Shown here: positions 8,329 to 17,691 of the stretch, one piece after another
Position numbering within the stretch: position 1 is the stretch's first letter
How the letters are laid out: each line of letters opens with the position of its first letter
Made by a program: the position numbers and the translations under genes
Notes under the pieces: generated by a model
The model's input: the letters and a program-made list of their open reading frames with translations, nothing else
Told to the model about the DNA's origin: nothing
The model's database searches: none
Source of the DNA: Lachnospiraceae bacterium
Lineage (GTDB): Bacteria > Bacillota > Clostridia > Lachnospirales > Lachnospiraceae
Assembly: GCA_028693165.1 (NCBI GenBank)
Contig: JAQUVX010000015.1
Coordinates: forward strand, 31,209-95,208
DNA: 64,000 nt
Direction of reading: 5' to 3'

Positions 8329-8418
8329 AAATGCCCGCCAAAGGCAGGCATTTCCCCCAAATGAGCGTAAACAAATAGAAACCGCCTTGCATCCTCGCAA
8401 AGCGGCTCCTATTTGTTT
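8329..8418 (-). terminator. Terminator hairpins behind the reverse-strand XRE gene
   Basis: Two hairpins lie here. AAACAAATAG (8369-8378) pairs with CTATTTGTTT (8409-8418), and AAATGCCCGCC (8329-8339) with GGCAGGCATTT (8343-8353, one mismatch). On the reverse strand the first begins exactly at the TAG that ends the extended XRE frame at 8409-8411, the usual place for its terminator. The stretch 8261-8328 between the RIT end and the hairpins holds no gene I can see. Confidence 0.5.
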
Positions 8419-8495
8419 CTAATAGCCCCGTCTAATGCTTCCTCAATCACTGGCAGATATTCTTCGGGACATAACTTCACCTTATGGCTGACCCG

Positions 8496-8750
8496 CTAGC
8501 GCTGGGCGCTTTCTCCCTGAACAAGATCAGGTGTAAAATAGCGTTCCGCTGGCAGGCGGCATATTCGTATAAGACGCATCGCAACCGAGATACTGGGGAT
8601 AGCTTCACCCAATTCTATACTTGCAAGATAGCGATACGATATATCCGCTTCCTCCGCCAATTCTTTGCGGCCCATTCCCAAGGCTTCCAGTGAGGTTCTA
8701 ACATCTTCGCCAAAGGTTTCAAAGCCGGGACAATCTTTGACTTCTGCCAT
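8496..8750 (-). CDS. XRE-family regulator, probably shortened by a TAG
   Basis: An 84-residue HTH protein (GRKELAEEADISYRYLASIE) of the type that follows the relaxase in Tn1549-like elements. The frame ends at TAG 8496-8498, but the same frame continues for 28 sense codons (KVKLCPEEYLPVIEEALDGA) to a second TAG at 8409-8411 next to a terminator. The tail looks like a genuine C-terminus, so the first TAG is probably a nonsense mutation. The HTH itself is complete and may still bind DNA. The start ATG 8750 has GGTGAAG upstream. Confidence 0.72.
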   Translation of the reverse strand: MAEVKDCPGFETFGEDVRTSLEALGMGRKELAEEADISYRYLASIELGEAIPSISVAMRLIRICRLPAERYFTPDLVQGESAQR

Positions 8751-8820
8751 ATTACTTCACCCTATTGTTCATAGGGTGTCCTGGGAATGATGTAATATGC
8801 ACTCTAATGACTTTTATAGT

Positions 8821-9795
8821 TCAAAGTTTTGGGCCGCTTTTCATCACTTGCCGGTATTCATCTGGAAATAGCCCCGTGTTTCTGTGAAATAGGCTTGCAA
8901 ACCGTCCGGCATGGTGATACCCTACGGCTTCTGCAATCTGGCTGATTGTAAAATCTGTTCCAATCAGCATATATTCCGCATGGGCAATCCGCTTATTCTG
9001 GATAAATTCGGTAATCGTGTACCCGTACCGTTTTTTGAATAAGTAGCGAAGTTTTGTTTGGCCCATGCAGGCAATCCGCATTAGCTGTTCTGTTCTAATC
9101 TCAAAGGCGAAATGATCTTCAATGTAGCACTTCACCGCATCCAGATTTACAATATCGTCTTTCGTCAATTCACCGCTGGGGACAAATCCCTTGGCGGCTT
9201 TTGTTTTCTCTATAATCAATGAAATGGCCTCCGCCACCTTGCTTTCATAAAACAGGTGCGCTGCGATACCTGTTCCCTGAAACGTCTGTATCTGCCGCAT
9301 GAGCAAGACCAATTCAGGAAAATCAGAAATTCCATCCACGCTCCGAAAAGCCTCTTTTGGGTCTGGAAATTCACCGGGATATTTTTGCTCCAAATAGTCG
9401 TGATAATACCCCGGCATAAGCATCAGCTCCATACCATGGACAGGGACATTCTTGTGGTATCTGGCCCGGAACAACTGGCTTTCCGACACATGGCCCCGGA
9501 TGCAGCTTGCGGACAATCGCTTATAGGGGGACAATTCCTCTGCGGAAATCGTGTCGTAATAATTGATGGAAATGAAGTCCTGCTGCTGATATTCCAGCAC
9601 ATAGTCCTGTTTCAAGCGCAGGTCGAGGACAGCGATGGTAAATAGAGATTCCCGCTCATAGTACCAATAATATCCCTCGCCTAATTCTTCTGGCGGTTCG
9701 TAACAAATGCCCTCCAAATTCAGCGTTTCCTTACAGGCGCACGGATGAAAGCCCATGTTTGCCAGAAACGGTTCCGGCAGTTTTTTTGTCTGCAT
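8821..9795 (-). CDS. AraC-family transcriptional regulator
   Basis: A 324-residue regulator of the PchR/YbtA-like AraC branch. The C-terminal ~100 residues hold both HTH motifs (FEIRTEQLMRIACMGQTKLR and FTISQIAEAVGYHHAGRFAS). The N-terminal ~210 residues are the ligand-sensing region, with the segment HLFYESKVAEAISLI before the DNA-binding part. It is divergent from a pair of half-size ABC proteins, the arrangement of AraC regulators that control siderophore/metal transport in other bacteria. The palindrome at 9908-9925 lies between the two. The inducing ligand is not known. Confidence 0.88.
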   Translation of the reverse strand: MQTKKLPEPFLANMGFHPCACKETLNLEGICYEPPEELGEGYYWYYERESLFTIAVLDLRLKQDYVLEYQQQDFISINYYDTISAEELSPYKRLSASCIRGHVSESQLFRARYHKNVPVHGMELMLMPGYYHDYLEQKYPGEFPDPKEAFRSVDGISDFPELVLLMRQIQTFQGTGIAAHLFYESKVAEAISLIIEKTKAAKGFVPSGELTKDDIVNLDAVKCYIEDHFAFEIRTEQLMRIACMGQTKLRYLFKKRYGYTITEFIQNKRIAHAEYMLIGTDFTISQIAEAVGYHHAGRFASLFHRNTGLFPDEYRQVMKSGPKL

Positions 9796-9907
9796 GGCTA
9801 TGTAGTTCCTCCTTATCCACTTTCAACGAACATTCAGCACGATTCAACGCAAGTTAGTCAAAGCTATTGCATTGGATGCTCAAATGCGGTAAATTACGTT
9901 GTGGGTA

Positions 9908-9925
9908 GGTTAGCAGTATCTAACC
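9908..9925. promoter_or_regulatory. GGTTAG-N6-CTAACC palindrome, candidate metal-regulator operator
   Basis: The inverted repeat GGTTAG-cagtat-CTAACC lies in the divergent region between the AraC gene and the ABC operon. Its half-site matches the core of the known DtxR/IdeR box (GGTTAG...CTAACC), although the spacer is longer. A close relative occurs at 24507-24524. The DtxR-like protein encoded at 18638 is a candidate binder; the AraC protein is the alternative. Confidence 0.45.
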
Positions 9926-10001
9926 CAATAAAAGTATAGCAGACAATCCGGCATAATTCAAGAAAAATCGGATGGTCTGCGGAGAAAAGGAGGTCTCTTC
10001 A

Positions 10002-11780
10002 TTGAAAGATAAACAATCTTGGTTTCAGGCACTTCTTTCCTTTGCGTCACGTTGCAAGGGAAAGATGATCTTGTCGGTGATTTGTTCCATCATCAGCGTA
10101 TTCGGCGGATTTGTCCCTTTCCTGGGCGTGTATCACATCCTAAAGCTGTTTATTGAGGAACAGGCCGACACTTGTCAAATCTTATTCTGGTGCGGTATCT
10201 GCGTGGCCGGATATGTAGTAAGGCTTGTGTTTTTCGCCATATCCACAATTCTGTCCCACGTCAGCGCCTACACAATTTTGGAAACGATACGCATGGAGAT
10301 CGCTGACAAATTGATGAAAGCGCCGCTGGGCGATGTGATGAACAAGACCATCGGCCAGATCAAAAGCGTTATTGTTGACCGTGTGGAGGCTATCGAGCCG
10401 CCGCTGGCGCACTTCATCCCGGAGGCAACAGGCAACATTGTAATCCCTGTTGCAATCTTCATCTTCCTGCTGGTATTTGATTGGCGCATGGCTTTGGCCT
10501 CCATCGCCACAATTCCGTTGGCCGCAATCCCATTCGGCATTATGACCCGGAACTTCACGGAAAAATACGATGCTTACATGAAAGCAAACAATCATGTAAA
10601 CAGTGTGATCGTGGAGTATGTGGAGGGCATTGAAGTGGTGAAAGCCTTTAATCAGGCTACCAGCTCCTATGAGAAATTTGCAAAGGCCGTCGCCTCATTC
10701 AAGGACTACACTGTGGCATGGTATCAAAGCACATGGAAGCTGATGTACCTGGCGTTTTCCATACTGCCATCTACGCTGCTCGTTTCCCTGCCGGTGGGAC
10801 TGCTTCTTTTCTCCTACGGCTTCCTGACCGCCGCCGAGCTTTGTATGTGCCTGATTTTGTCATTGAGCATTATCGCCCCGCTGATGCGGCTGGAAGTCTT
10901 TGTGAATGAAATGAAAGTCATGGAGTATGGCATCAAGGAAACGCTGGAATTTATCAATATGCCCGAACTTCCCAATGCAGACAAGCCGGTATCGCTTGCA
11001 CATTCGGACATTGAACTGGAACACGTTTCGTTCAGCTACACCGGGAAAGAGAATGAAATGGTTCTGCACGATGTCAATTTGAAGATGCCGCAGGGCAGCT
11101 TTACTGCCTTAGTAGGGCCGTCTGGCGGCGGTAAATCCACAGTGGCAAGGCTGATTGCCCGATTTTGGGATGTGACAGAGGGCGGCATTAAAATCGGCGG
11201 CATTGATGTCAAGGATATTCCGTTGAAACAGCTCTCCGATATTGTCAGCTTTGTTACACAGGACAATTTTCTATTCAACTGCTCTCTGAAAGAAAATATC
11301 CGGCTGGGCGACCCCTCCGCAACGGATGAACAAGTCTATGCGGCGGCAAGAGCGGCCTGCTGTGATGAATTTATCGCCCGCCTGGAAAAAGGGTATGACA
11401 CCCCCGCTGGCGATGCCGGGAAACGGTTGTCCGGGGGAGAAAAACAGCGAATTGCCATAGCCAGAGCGATTTTGAAAAAAGCTCCTATTGTCATTTTAGA
11501 CGAAGCCACGGCATTTACCGACCCGGAGAACGAGGACAAGATTCAGCAATCTATTATGGCTCTGACGAAAGGTAAAACGCTGCTTGTGATTGCTCACCGG
11601 CTTTCTACCATCCAGAACGCCGATCAGATTGTGCTTCTGCAAAAGGGACATATCTCAGCAATCGGAAAGCAGGACGAACTTTTGAAAAGCAGCCCGCTCT
11701 ATGCTGATATGTGGCAAGCCCATATCGGCGCAAAGGCTTGGGCCGTTTCTGATGAAAGCGGGGTGGTTGTTCATGTTTAA
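10002..11780 (+). CDS. ABC transporter half-molecule (YbtP/IrtA-like), TM plus ATPase
   Basis: About 592 residues: a six-helix type-IV exporter fold membrane domain (about 20-310), then an ATPase domain with Walker A GPSGGGKST, signature RLSGGEKQR, Walker B VILDEATAFTD and H-loop AHRL. TTG 10002 is preferred over the ATG at 9972 because AAAGGAGG (9986-9993) is eight bases upstream. It overlaps the next ABC gene, so the two most likely form a heterodimer. With an AraC regulator and ECF genes beside it, a metallophore or metal role, as in YbtPQ/IrtAB, is the best guess; drug export is the alternative. Confidence 0.88.
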   Translation: MKDKQSWFQALLSFASRCKGKMILSVICSIISVFGGFVPFLGVYHILKLFIEEQADTCQILFWCGICVAGYVVRLVFFAISTILSHVSAYTILETIRMEIADKLMKAPLGDVMNKTIGQIKSVIVDRVEAIEPPLAHFIPEATGNIVIPVAIFIFLLVFDWRMALASIATIPLAAIPFGIMTRNFTEKYDAYMKANNHVNSVIVEYVEGIEVVKAFNQATSSYEKFAKAVASFKDYTVAWYQSTWKLMYLAFSILPSTLLVSLPVGLLLFSYGFLTAAELCMCLILSLSIIAPLMRLEVFVNEMKVMEYGIKETLEFINMPELPNADKPVSLAHSDIELEHVSFSYTGKENEMVLHDVNLKMPQGSFTALVGPSGGGKSTVARLIARFWDVTEGGIKIGGIDVKDIPLKQLSDIVSFVTQDNFLFNCSLKENIRLGDPSATDEQVYAAARAACCDEFIARLEKGYDTPAGDAGKRLSGGEKQRIAIARAILKKAPIVILDEATAFTDPENEDKIQQSIMALTKGKTLLVIAHRLSTIQNADQIVLLQKGHISAIGKQDELLKSSPLYADMWQAHIGAKAWAVSDESGVVVHV

Positions 11781-13521
11781 GACAACGAAACGCATTATTG
11801 ACTGGTGCGGGCCTTACAAAAAGAGGTTGTACCTGGGCTTTGTATGTGCGTTCTTTGCAACGTGGTTCGGCGCGGCCCCTACGATGGTAGCGGCCTTTGC
11901 CTTGGGCAAGGTCATTGACAGCGCACGGACGGGGACAGCCTTTGATACGTCCCTGATTGGACTGTGCATCGCTGCTGTGATCGTCCTTGTTCTCCTGCGG
12001 TTCCTGTTCTCGTATTGGCGGGCCAAATTGCAGGAGAGTATCGGCTATGAGCTGGCGGCGGAGCAGCGCATCAAAATCGGTGACATCCTCAAACGGGTTT
12101 CGCTGGGATATTTTCAGGAGCACAGCGCCGGTGATATTTTAAGCACAGTGACAACGGAATTATCCTCGCTGGAATATCAGGGCATGAGAATGATTAACGA
12201 AGTTGTCAACGGCTATATCAATGTGGTGGCGATTATCCTTTGCCTGGGCGTTTTCAGCATCCCCGCCGCTCTGGTCGCTGTCGCTGGCGTTCTGCTTTCC
12301 CTCTTGTTCCTGCATGGGGTATCTGTCCAGAGCGAGAAGAACGCCCCCATCAACGAACAGGCCGTTGAGGATATGTCCGGCGCTGTCATAGAGTATGTGC
12401 GCGGTTTGCCCATCGTCAAGTCCTTTGGACAAGAGGGCGCGTCTATTGCCAGCATGAAGCAGGCCGTCGGTGACAGCAGGGATATTAACATCAAAATTGA
12501 AAAAGGCTTTACCCCCTTTAACTGCCTGCACCTGTTTTCCCTAAAGCTGGCCTCCGTGGGGTTGGTACTGGTGACAGCGTGGATGACCTACTGCGGACAG
12601 ATGGAGCTGCCCATTATGCTCATGTTCTGTATGTTTTCCTTTACTATTTTCGGAAGCGTGGAGGCGGTCAACGATTCCGCCCATGTTCTCGGTGCCATTG
12701 ATTCCGCCATGAACAAGTTAGAGGAAATGCAAAAGGCCGTTTACATTGACGAGGGCGGTTCGGATATTATGCTTGCCTCCCACGATATTGAGTTTCAGCA
12801 CGTTACATTTGGCTATGACCGGCGGGAAGTCCTGCACGATATTTCTTTCAAAATTCCGCAGAACACAACGACCGCGATTGTCGGCCCGTCCGGGAGCGGA
12901 AAATCCACCCTCTGCAACCTGATCGCCCGTTTCTATGATGTAAGCGCAGGAGCGGTGAAGATCGGCGGGAGGAATGTCAAAGACTTTACCTGTGATTCCC
13001 TGCTCCGCAATATCAGCATGGTCTTTCAGAATGTGTATCTTTTCCATGACACGGTGAAGAACAATATCCGCTTTGGCAACCCCAACGCAACGGATGAAGA
13101 AATCATAGAAGCGGCGAAAAAGGCTCGATGCCATGACTTCATCCTGTCCATGCCGGACGGCTACGACACAATGGTGGGTGAGGGCGGTTCCTCCCTGTCG
13201 GGTGGAGAGAAACAGCGCATTTCCATCGCCCGCGCAATCCTGAAAGATTCTCCCATCGTGATTTTAGACGAGGCCACGGCCAGCATTGACCCGGAAAACG
13301 AGCATTTGATTCAAGAGGCTATCAGCGCCTTGACCCACGGCAAAACTATCATCACGATTGCCCACCGGCTGGCAACAATTCAAAGCGCCGACAAAATCTT
13401 GGTGGTGGACGGCGGCGGCATCGCCCAGCAGGGTACGCATGACGAGCTGATGGCGCAGGAGGGCGTTTATAAACGCTTTATTGAAATTAGAGAAAAGGCC
13501 GAGGGCTGGAGCATCGGCTAA
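11773..13521 (+). CDS. ABC transporter half-molecule (YbtQ/IrtB-like), TM plus ATPase
   Basis: A 582-residue partner of the preceding protein with the same layout: six membrane helices (about 15-300), then Walker A GPSGSGKST, signature LSGGEKQR, Walker B VILDEATASID and AHRL. ATG 11773 is chosen because MFKTTKRIIDW is the natural opening; it overlaps the upstream gene by eight bases. Both ATP sites of the pair look intact. Substrate cannot be read from sequence; context suggests metal or metallophore. Confidence 0.88.
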   Translation: MFKTTKRIIDWCGPYKKRLYLGFVCAFFATWFGAAPTMVAAFALGKVIDSARTGTAFDTSLIGLCIAAVIVLVLLRFLFSYWRAKLQESIGYELAAEQRIKIGDILKRVSLGYFQEHSAGDILSTVTTELSSLEYQGMRMINEVVNGYINVVAIILCLGVFSIPAALVAVAGVLLSLLFLHGVSVQSEKNAPINEQAVEDMSGAVIEYVRGLPIVKSFGQEGASIASMKQAVGDSRDINIKIEKGFTPFNCLHLFSLKLASVGLVLVTAWMTYCGQMELPIMLMFCMFSFTIFGSVEAVNDSAHVLGAIDSAMNKLEEMQKAVYIDEGGSDIMLASHDIEFQHVTFGYDRREVLHDISFKIPQNTTTAIVGPSGSGKSTLCNLIARFYDVSAGAVKIGGRNVKDFTCDSLLRNISMVFQNVYLFHDTVKNNIRFGNPNATDEEIIEAAKKARCHDFILSMPDGYDTMVGEGGSSLSGGEKQRISIARAILKDSPIVILDEATASIDPENEHLIQEAISALTHGKTIITIAHRLATIQSADKILVVDGGGIAQQGTHDELMAQEGVYKRFIEIREKAEGWSIG

Positions 13522-13532
13522 AGGAGGACATT

Positions 13533-14906
13533 ATGAACAAACAGACTGACACAAGGACAATGCTGCTGACGGCATCGCCGTTCCAGCTTATGATCTCATT
13601 GAGCTTACCCGCTATCATTGGCATGGTGGTGGTCGGCTTATACAATCTGATGGACGCTGTATTTGTGGGCCAGATGGTCGGTGAATACGCTATGGGCGCG
13701 GTTTCCGTGTCCTATCCGTTCACCCTGATTAACACTGGTGTTTCCACCCTGATCGGCGTTGGTTCCGCTTCGGTGCTGTCCCGTGCCGTAGGGAAAAAAG
13801 AGCAGGACACCATAGACAAGATTATGGGCAACCTGATCGCTCTTAACCTGATTCTCGGCATGATCATTACAGCGGTCGGCATGGTATTTACCCGCCAGAT
13901 TTTGACATTGAGCGGCGCGGAGGGTGAAATCCTCAACATCGCGGAAAGGTATCTGCGAATTATCTTTGCCGGTTCCCTCTTTGTCAATTTTGCACAGTCC
14001 GCTAACATGATTATGCGCGGCGAGGGCATTTTGAAAAAGGCTATGCTGATTACCGGCACAGGGGCCGTTCTGAATATTATCCTTGACCCGATTATGATTA
14101 CCCTGCTGAAAGCGCAAGGGCATGGCGTTGAGGGCGCTGCCTATGCCACAATCCTTTCCCAGTTCATTACTGCCAGCATCACACTTTGGTACTTCCTGAA
14201 AAAGAGCAAGATGGTGAAAATCCATCGTATCAGACTGGAAACCGGCTTGCTGCCGGAAATCCTGGGCGTTGGCTTTTCCGCGATGCTCATGCAGGTAATG
14301 ACCCTTGTTCAGCAGACGGTTCTTTACAATATTGCCGCACAGCATGGCGGCGATACATGGCAGATCATCCTTGGAGCGGCGCTCCGTGTCCAGTCCTTTG
14401 CGTTCATTCCCCTTTGGGGCATGAGTCAGGGATTCCAGCCCGCAGCCGGTACGAATTACGGCGCGAAAGAATATGACCGAGTAAAGAGTGTTACAAAGGG
14501 CTTTATGTTGGGGGCTACTGTTCTTGCGCTGATTTTCTATCTGCCGGTACAGCTTATGCCCAAAACCGTGTTGTCCTGGTTCATCGTTGACCCGGCAATC
14601 GTAGAGCAGGGGTGCGCTGACTTCCGTGTTTTATTCAGCACTTACATCACATTGGGCTTTTTGATTACAGCTATTACCCTATTCCAATCCCTCGGCAAAG
14701 CATCAAAGGCCAGCGTCCTGGTTGTGTTCCGCCAGATCGCATTGTTTATCCCAATGGCAATACTCCTCCCGAAAATCGGCGGTCTTGGGATTCATGGCGT
14801 ATTCTTGGCCCCGGCACTGACAGACGGCATTATCTTCATTGTGGCGATTCTTCTGATTGCTTCGGAGTTTCGCAATCTTACCAAAATGAAAAAGGAGTTG
14901 AAATAA
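13533..14906 (+). CDS. MATE-family efflux transporter
   Basis: A 457-residue protein with about 12 membrane helices in two similar halves. The family patterns NLMDAVFVGQMVGEYAMGAV and GAALRVQSFAFIPLWGMSQG identify a MepA/NorM-like MATE pump driven by Na+ or H+. AAAGGAGG is ten bases before ATG 13533, 11 bases after the ABC stop, so it is in the same operon. Its presence with ABC and ECF genes may serve export of a toxic or chelating compound. Substrate unknown. Confidence 0.88.
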   Translation: MNKQTDTRTMLLTASPFQLMISLSLPAIIGMVVVGLYNLMDAVFVGQMVGEYAMGAVSVSYPFTLINTGVSTLIGVGSASVLSRAVGKKEQDTIDKIMGNLIALNLILGMIITAVGMVFTRQILTLSGAEGEILNIAERYLRIIFAGSLFVNFAQSANMIMRGEGILKKAMLITGTGAVLNIILDPIMITLLKAQGHGVEGAAYATILSQFITASITLWYFLKKSKMVKIHRIRLETGLLPEILGVGFSAMLMQVMTLVQQTVLYNIAAQHGGDTWQIILGAALRVQSFAFIPLWGMSQGFQPAAGTNYGAKEYDRVKSVTKGFMLGATVLALIFYLPVQLMPKTVLSWFIVDPAIVEQGCADFRVLFSTYITLGFLITAITLFQSLGKASKASVLVVFRQIALFIPMAILLPKIGGLGIHGVFLAPALTDGIIFIVAILLIASEFRNLTKMKKELK

Positions 14907-14911
14907 ACAGA

Positions 14912-15511
14912 ATGGACAGAAATTTAAACAAACTGCAAGTGAAAGACCTTGTTACCATCGGCATTTTCTCGGCAATCTATTTTGTGATTAACCTGATCGT
15001 CATGGTAAGCGGAGGCATCACGCCGCTGCTGTGGATTTTCATGCCGCCGATTTTGAGTGTCCTGTGCGGTGTGATCTACATGCTCCTTGTGGCAAAAGTT
15101 CAGAAAACCGGAGCCGTTCTGGTTATGGGGCTGATTACCGGCCTGATTTATGTGGCAACCGGGCAATTTACGCTGGTGCTGCTTGTAACCTTTGGGCTGG
15201 CCTGCATCGTGGCAGAGCTGATTCGCAAAGCTACCGGCTACAATAGCTTTAAGGGTAATCTTCTCGGATATGCGTTCTTTTCCTTGGGTATGGTAGGCTC
15301 TCCGCTGCCGATCTGGTTATTCCGTGACAGCTTTTCAGAGCAGATGGTTTCCCAGGGGATGCCCGCTGACTATGTAGCGACAATGAATGCCGTTACTCCG
15401 ATGTGGGTGCTGATTGTAATGGTAGTGGCAACCTTTTTACTGGCTTTTGTTGGCGGCCTGATTGGAAAAGCCCTGCTGAAAAAGCACTTTGAAAAGGCGG
15501 GCATGGTTTAA
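14912..15511 (+). CDS. MptD-family ECF transporter S component
   Basis: A 199-residue membrane protein with about six helices, opening LQVKDLVTIGIFSAIYFVIN, which is typical of the MptD-family substrate-binding (S) component of energy-coupling factor transporters. It would capture the substrate and dock to the T and A components encoded next. It lies six bases after the MATE stop and overlaps the EcfT start by one base (TAATG). The ligand of MptD-type S proteins is not established; a metal complex would fit the neighbours. Confidence 0.85.
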   Translation: MDRNLNKLQVKDLVTIGIFSAIYFVINLIVMVSGGITPLLWIFMPPILSVLCGVIYMLLVAKVQKTGAVLVMGLITGLIYVATGQFTLVLLVTFGLACIVAELIRKATGYNSFKGNLLGYAFFSLGMVGSPLPIWLFRDSFSEQMVSQGMPADYVATMNAVTPMWVLIVMVVATFLLAFVGGLIGKALLKKHFEKAGMV

Positions 15512-16197
15512 TGATGGGGGCAACAGAAACAAAAGCGATCCATTTAGACCCCCGGACAGAATTACTGCTTCTGGTTATCGCCAACATTGTAGCCTTTACT
15601 TATTCTGCCCGGTGGATTGAATTTGCTGTTATCGGAGTGCTGGCACTACTGCTTTTGTGCTGCGGCTGTGGAAGAACGGCAATCAAATGGGTGATTGTAT
15701 TTGTGGGCCTTGTGGCCATTCAATACTATGTGATTCCCATTTTGCCAAAAATATTGGTCATCATGTTTTCAATTTTGACCGTATATGTCCGCAAATTGTT
15801 TCCATGCCTGATGATTGGCGCTCTTATTTTGAAAACAACACCGGTTCGATTTTTAATTATTGCACTAAGAAAATGGCATGTGCCTCAAAAGCTGATTATC
15901 CCGCTTTCTATCACATTGCGCTATTTTCCTGCAATCAAGGAAGAAAATCGGCATATCCGGGATGCTATGAAGCTGCGGAAAATCAAGGGACTTGAAAGAA
16001 AACTGGAGTGTATGGTTGTACCGCTTTTAATGTCCGCTGCTGGAACGGCTGATGAGCTGAGTGCTGCGGCCATTACCAGAGGAATTGAAAATCCTGTTCC
16101 AAAAACTTGTATCGTGGACTTACGTTTTCATATTCAGGATTACGTCTGCCTGCTGGTAGGATGTGTATTCATCGTAGCTGCAAACATAGCACATTAA
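15511..16197 (+). CDS. ECF transporter T component (EcfT)
   Basis: A 228-residue membrane protein with about five hydrophobic segments and the coupling-helix motif AAAITRGIE (about residues 180-188), the Ala-x-x-x-Arg-Gly signature through which EcfT contacts the ATPases. The start ATG 15511 shares a base with the previous stop. It completes an S-T-A set with its neighbours and is therefore likely a dedicated (group I-like) ECF transporter. Confidence 0.85.
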   Translation: MMGATETKAIHLDPRTELLLLVIANIVAFTYSARWIEFAVIGVLALLLLCCGCGRTAIKWVIVFVGLVAIQYYVIPILPKILVIMFSILTVYVRKLFPCLMIGALILKTTPVRFLIIALRKWHVPQKLIIPLSITLRYFPAIKEENRHIRDAMKLRKIKGLERKLECMVVPLLMSAAGTADELSAAAITRGIENPVPKTCIVDLRFHIQDYVCLLVGCVFIVAANIAH

Positions 16198-16254
16198 TTG
16201 TGATAGGCGCAAAAATACTTATAGAACATCTTATAGCGGAAGGAGGTCTTTTGC

Positions 16255-17664
16255 ATGGTTGATATTGAACAGGTGGACTTCTCCTATCATGGAGAAGAAA
16301 CACATGGGAGCCTGCACCAGATCAACATTCAGGTCAAGCCGGGAGAATGTGTCTTGTTATGTGGTAAAAGCGGCTGCGGCAAGACAACAATTACAAAGCT
16401 GATTAACGGCCTGATTCCCCATTTCAACAATGGGGATTTAAGCGGAAAAACGATTGTCGATGATATGGTGGTTGCGGAAACGCCTATGTACCGGCTTTCT
16501 GAAAAAGTCGGTTCTGTATTCCAAAATCCGAAGTCGCAATTTTTCAATATTGATTCAGATAGTGAGCTTGCATTTGGTTTGGAGAATAATGGGGTGGCCC
16601 CGGACATTATTCGTCAGCAGGTAGATAAAACAGTTCGGGACTTGCATATTGAGCATTTACTGCACAGGGATATTTTTTCCATGTCGGGCGGAGAAAAGCA
16701 AACTCTGGCTTTTGCCTCCGTTTACTCCATGAACCCGGAAATCTATGTGTTGGACGAACCCTCCGCCAACCTTGACCGAGCAGCTACCCTTACCCTGGGG
16801 GAAAAGTTAAAGCACATTAAAGCACAGGGAAAAAGCATTATCGTGGCAGAGCATCGCTTGTATTATCTGGCGGACATAATTGACCGGGCCATTTTTATTG
16901 TAGATGGGGAGATCGTAAGAGAATACAGCCGAGAGGAATTTTTAAGCCTGACAGACGAGGAGCGCCGCCGTATGGGGCTTCGTACCCTTGTCCAGAAAAA
17001 TCCACCGTACACACTTGCCAGCGCCACGGGTGGAGAATTGACCGCAAAAAATTTGACAGTTGCGAATAAAAAGCAAACTGTCTTTGAAAATATCAGTTTC
17101 AGCATATCATCCGGGGAAATCCTCGGCGTTCTCGGCCCCAACGGAGCGGGCAAAACAACACTGATGCGGTGTCTTGCCGGATTGCTGAAAGAGCGGAGCG
17201 GAGAAATTCTGTATCACGGAAAGCCTATACCGCTCAAAGAGCGGAACAATATCTGCTATATGATTATGCAGGATGTGAACCATCAGCTTTTTGGCGAAAG
17301 CGTCTGGAATGAGTGCGAGTTGTCGAGGGATGCGGATGTAACTGATGGTGGTATTGAAAATACCCTGGCCGACTTTGATTTGCTTGACTTTAAGGAAAAG
17401 CACCCTATGGCGCTGTCAGGTGGACAGAAACAGCGCCTTGCCATTGTAACGGGTGTTGTGGCTGGAAAGAAAGTGTTAATCTTCGATGAACCAACAAGCG
17501 GTCTGGACTACGACCATATGTGCATTGTAAGCCGGACGCTGAAAGACCTTGCGGCACAGGGCCATATCATATTTGTTGTTACGCATGATATGGAGTTTTT
17601 GGAGATTACTTGCAACCGTGTCATTCAGGTTGGTACACAGTATAGCGGAAAGCAGGACGCATGA
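16255..17664 (+). CDS. ECF transporter fused double ATPase
   Basis: A 469-residue protein with two complete ABC ATPase domains in one chain. Domain 1 has Walker A GKSGCGKTT, MSGGEKQ and VLDEPSANLD. Domain 2 (from about 260) has GPNGAGKTT, LSGGQKQR and LIFDEPTSGLD. The fusion replaces the usual EcfA1/EcfA2 pair, as in other MptD-linked systems. GGAGG lies about nine bases before ATG 16255. The 57-base gap after EcfT is the largest in the operon but carries no terminator. Confidence 0.88.
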   Translation: MVDIEQVDFSYHGEETHGSLHQINIQVKPGECVLLCGKSGCGKTTITKLINGLIPHFNNGDLSGKTIVDDMVVAETPMYRLSEKVGSVFQNPKSQFFNIDSDSELAFGLENNGVAPDIIRQQVDKTVRDLHIEHLLHRDIFSMSGGEKQTLAFASVYSMNPEIYVLDEPSANLDRAATLTLGEKLKHIKAQGKSIIVAEHRLYYLADIIDRAIFIVDGEIVREYSREEFLSLTDEERRRMGLRTLVQKNPPYTLASATGGELTAKNLTVANKKQTVFENISFSISSGEILGVLGPNGAGKTTLMRCLAGLLKERSGEILYHGKPIPLKERNNICYMIMQDVNHQLFGESVWNECELSRDADVTDGGIENTLADFDLLDFKEKHPMALSGGQKQRLAIVTGVVAGKKVLIFDEPTSGLDYDHMCIVSRTLKDLAAQGHIIFVVTHDMEFLEITCNRVIQVGTQYSGKQDA

Positions 17665-17691
17665 AAATTGCTCTGGACAGGAGGATGAACC

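Noticed and set aside
9972-10001. ATG 9972 as start of the first ABC protein
   Set aside because: The AAAGGAGG site lies after this ATG and is spaced eight bases from TTG 10002, so the shorter form is preferred.
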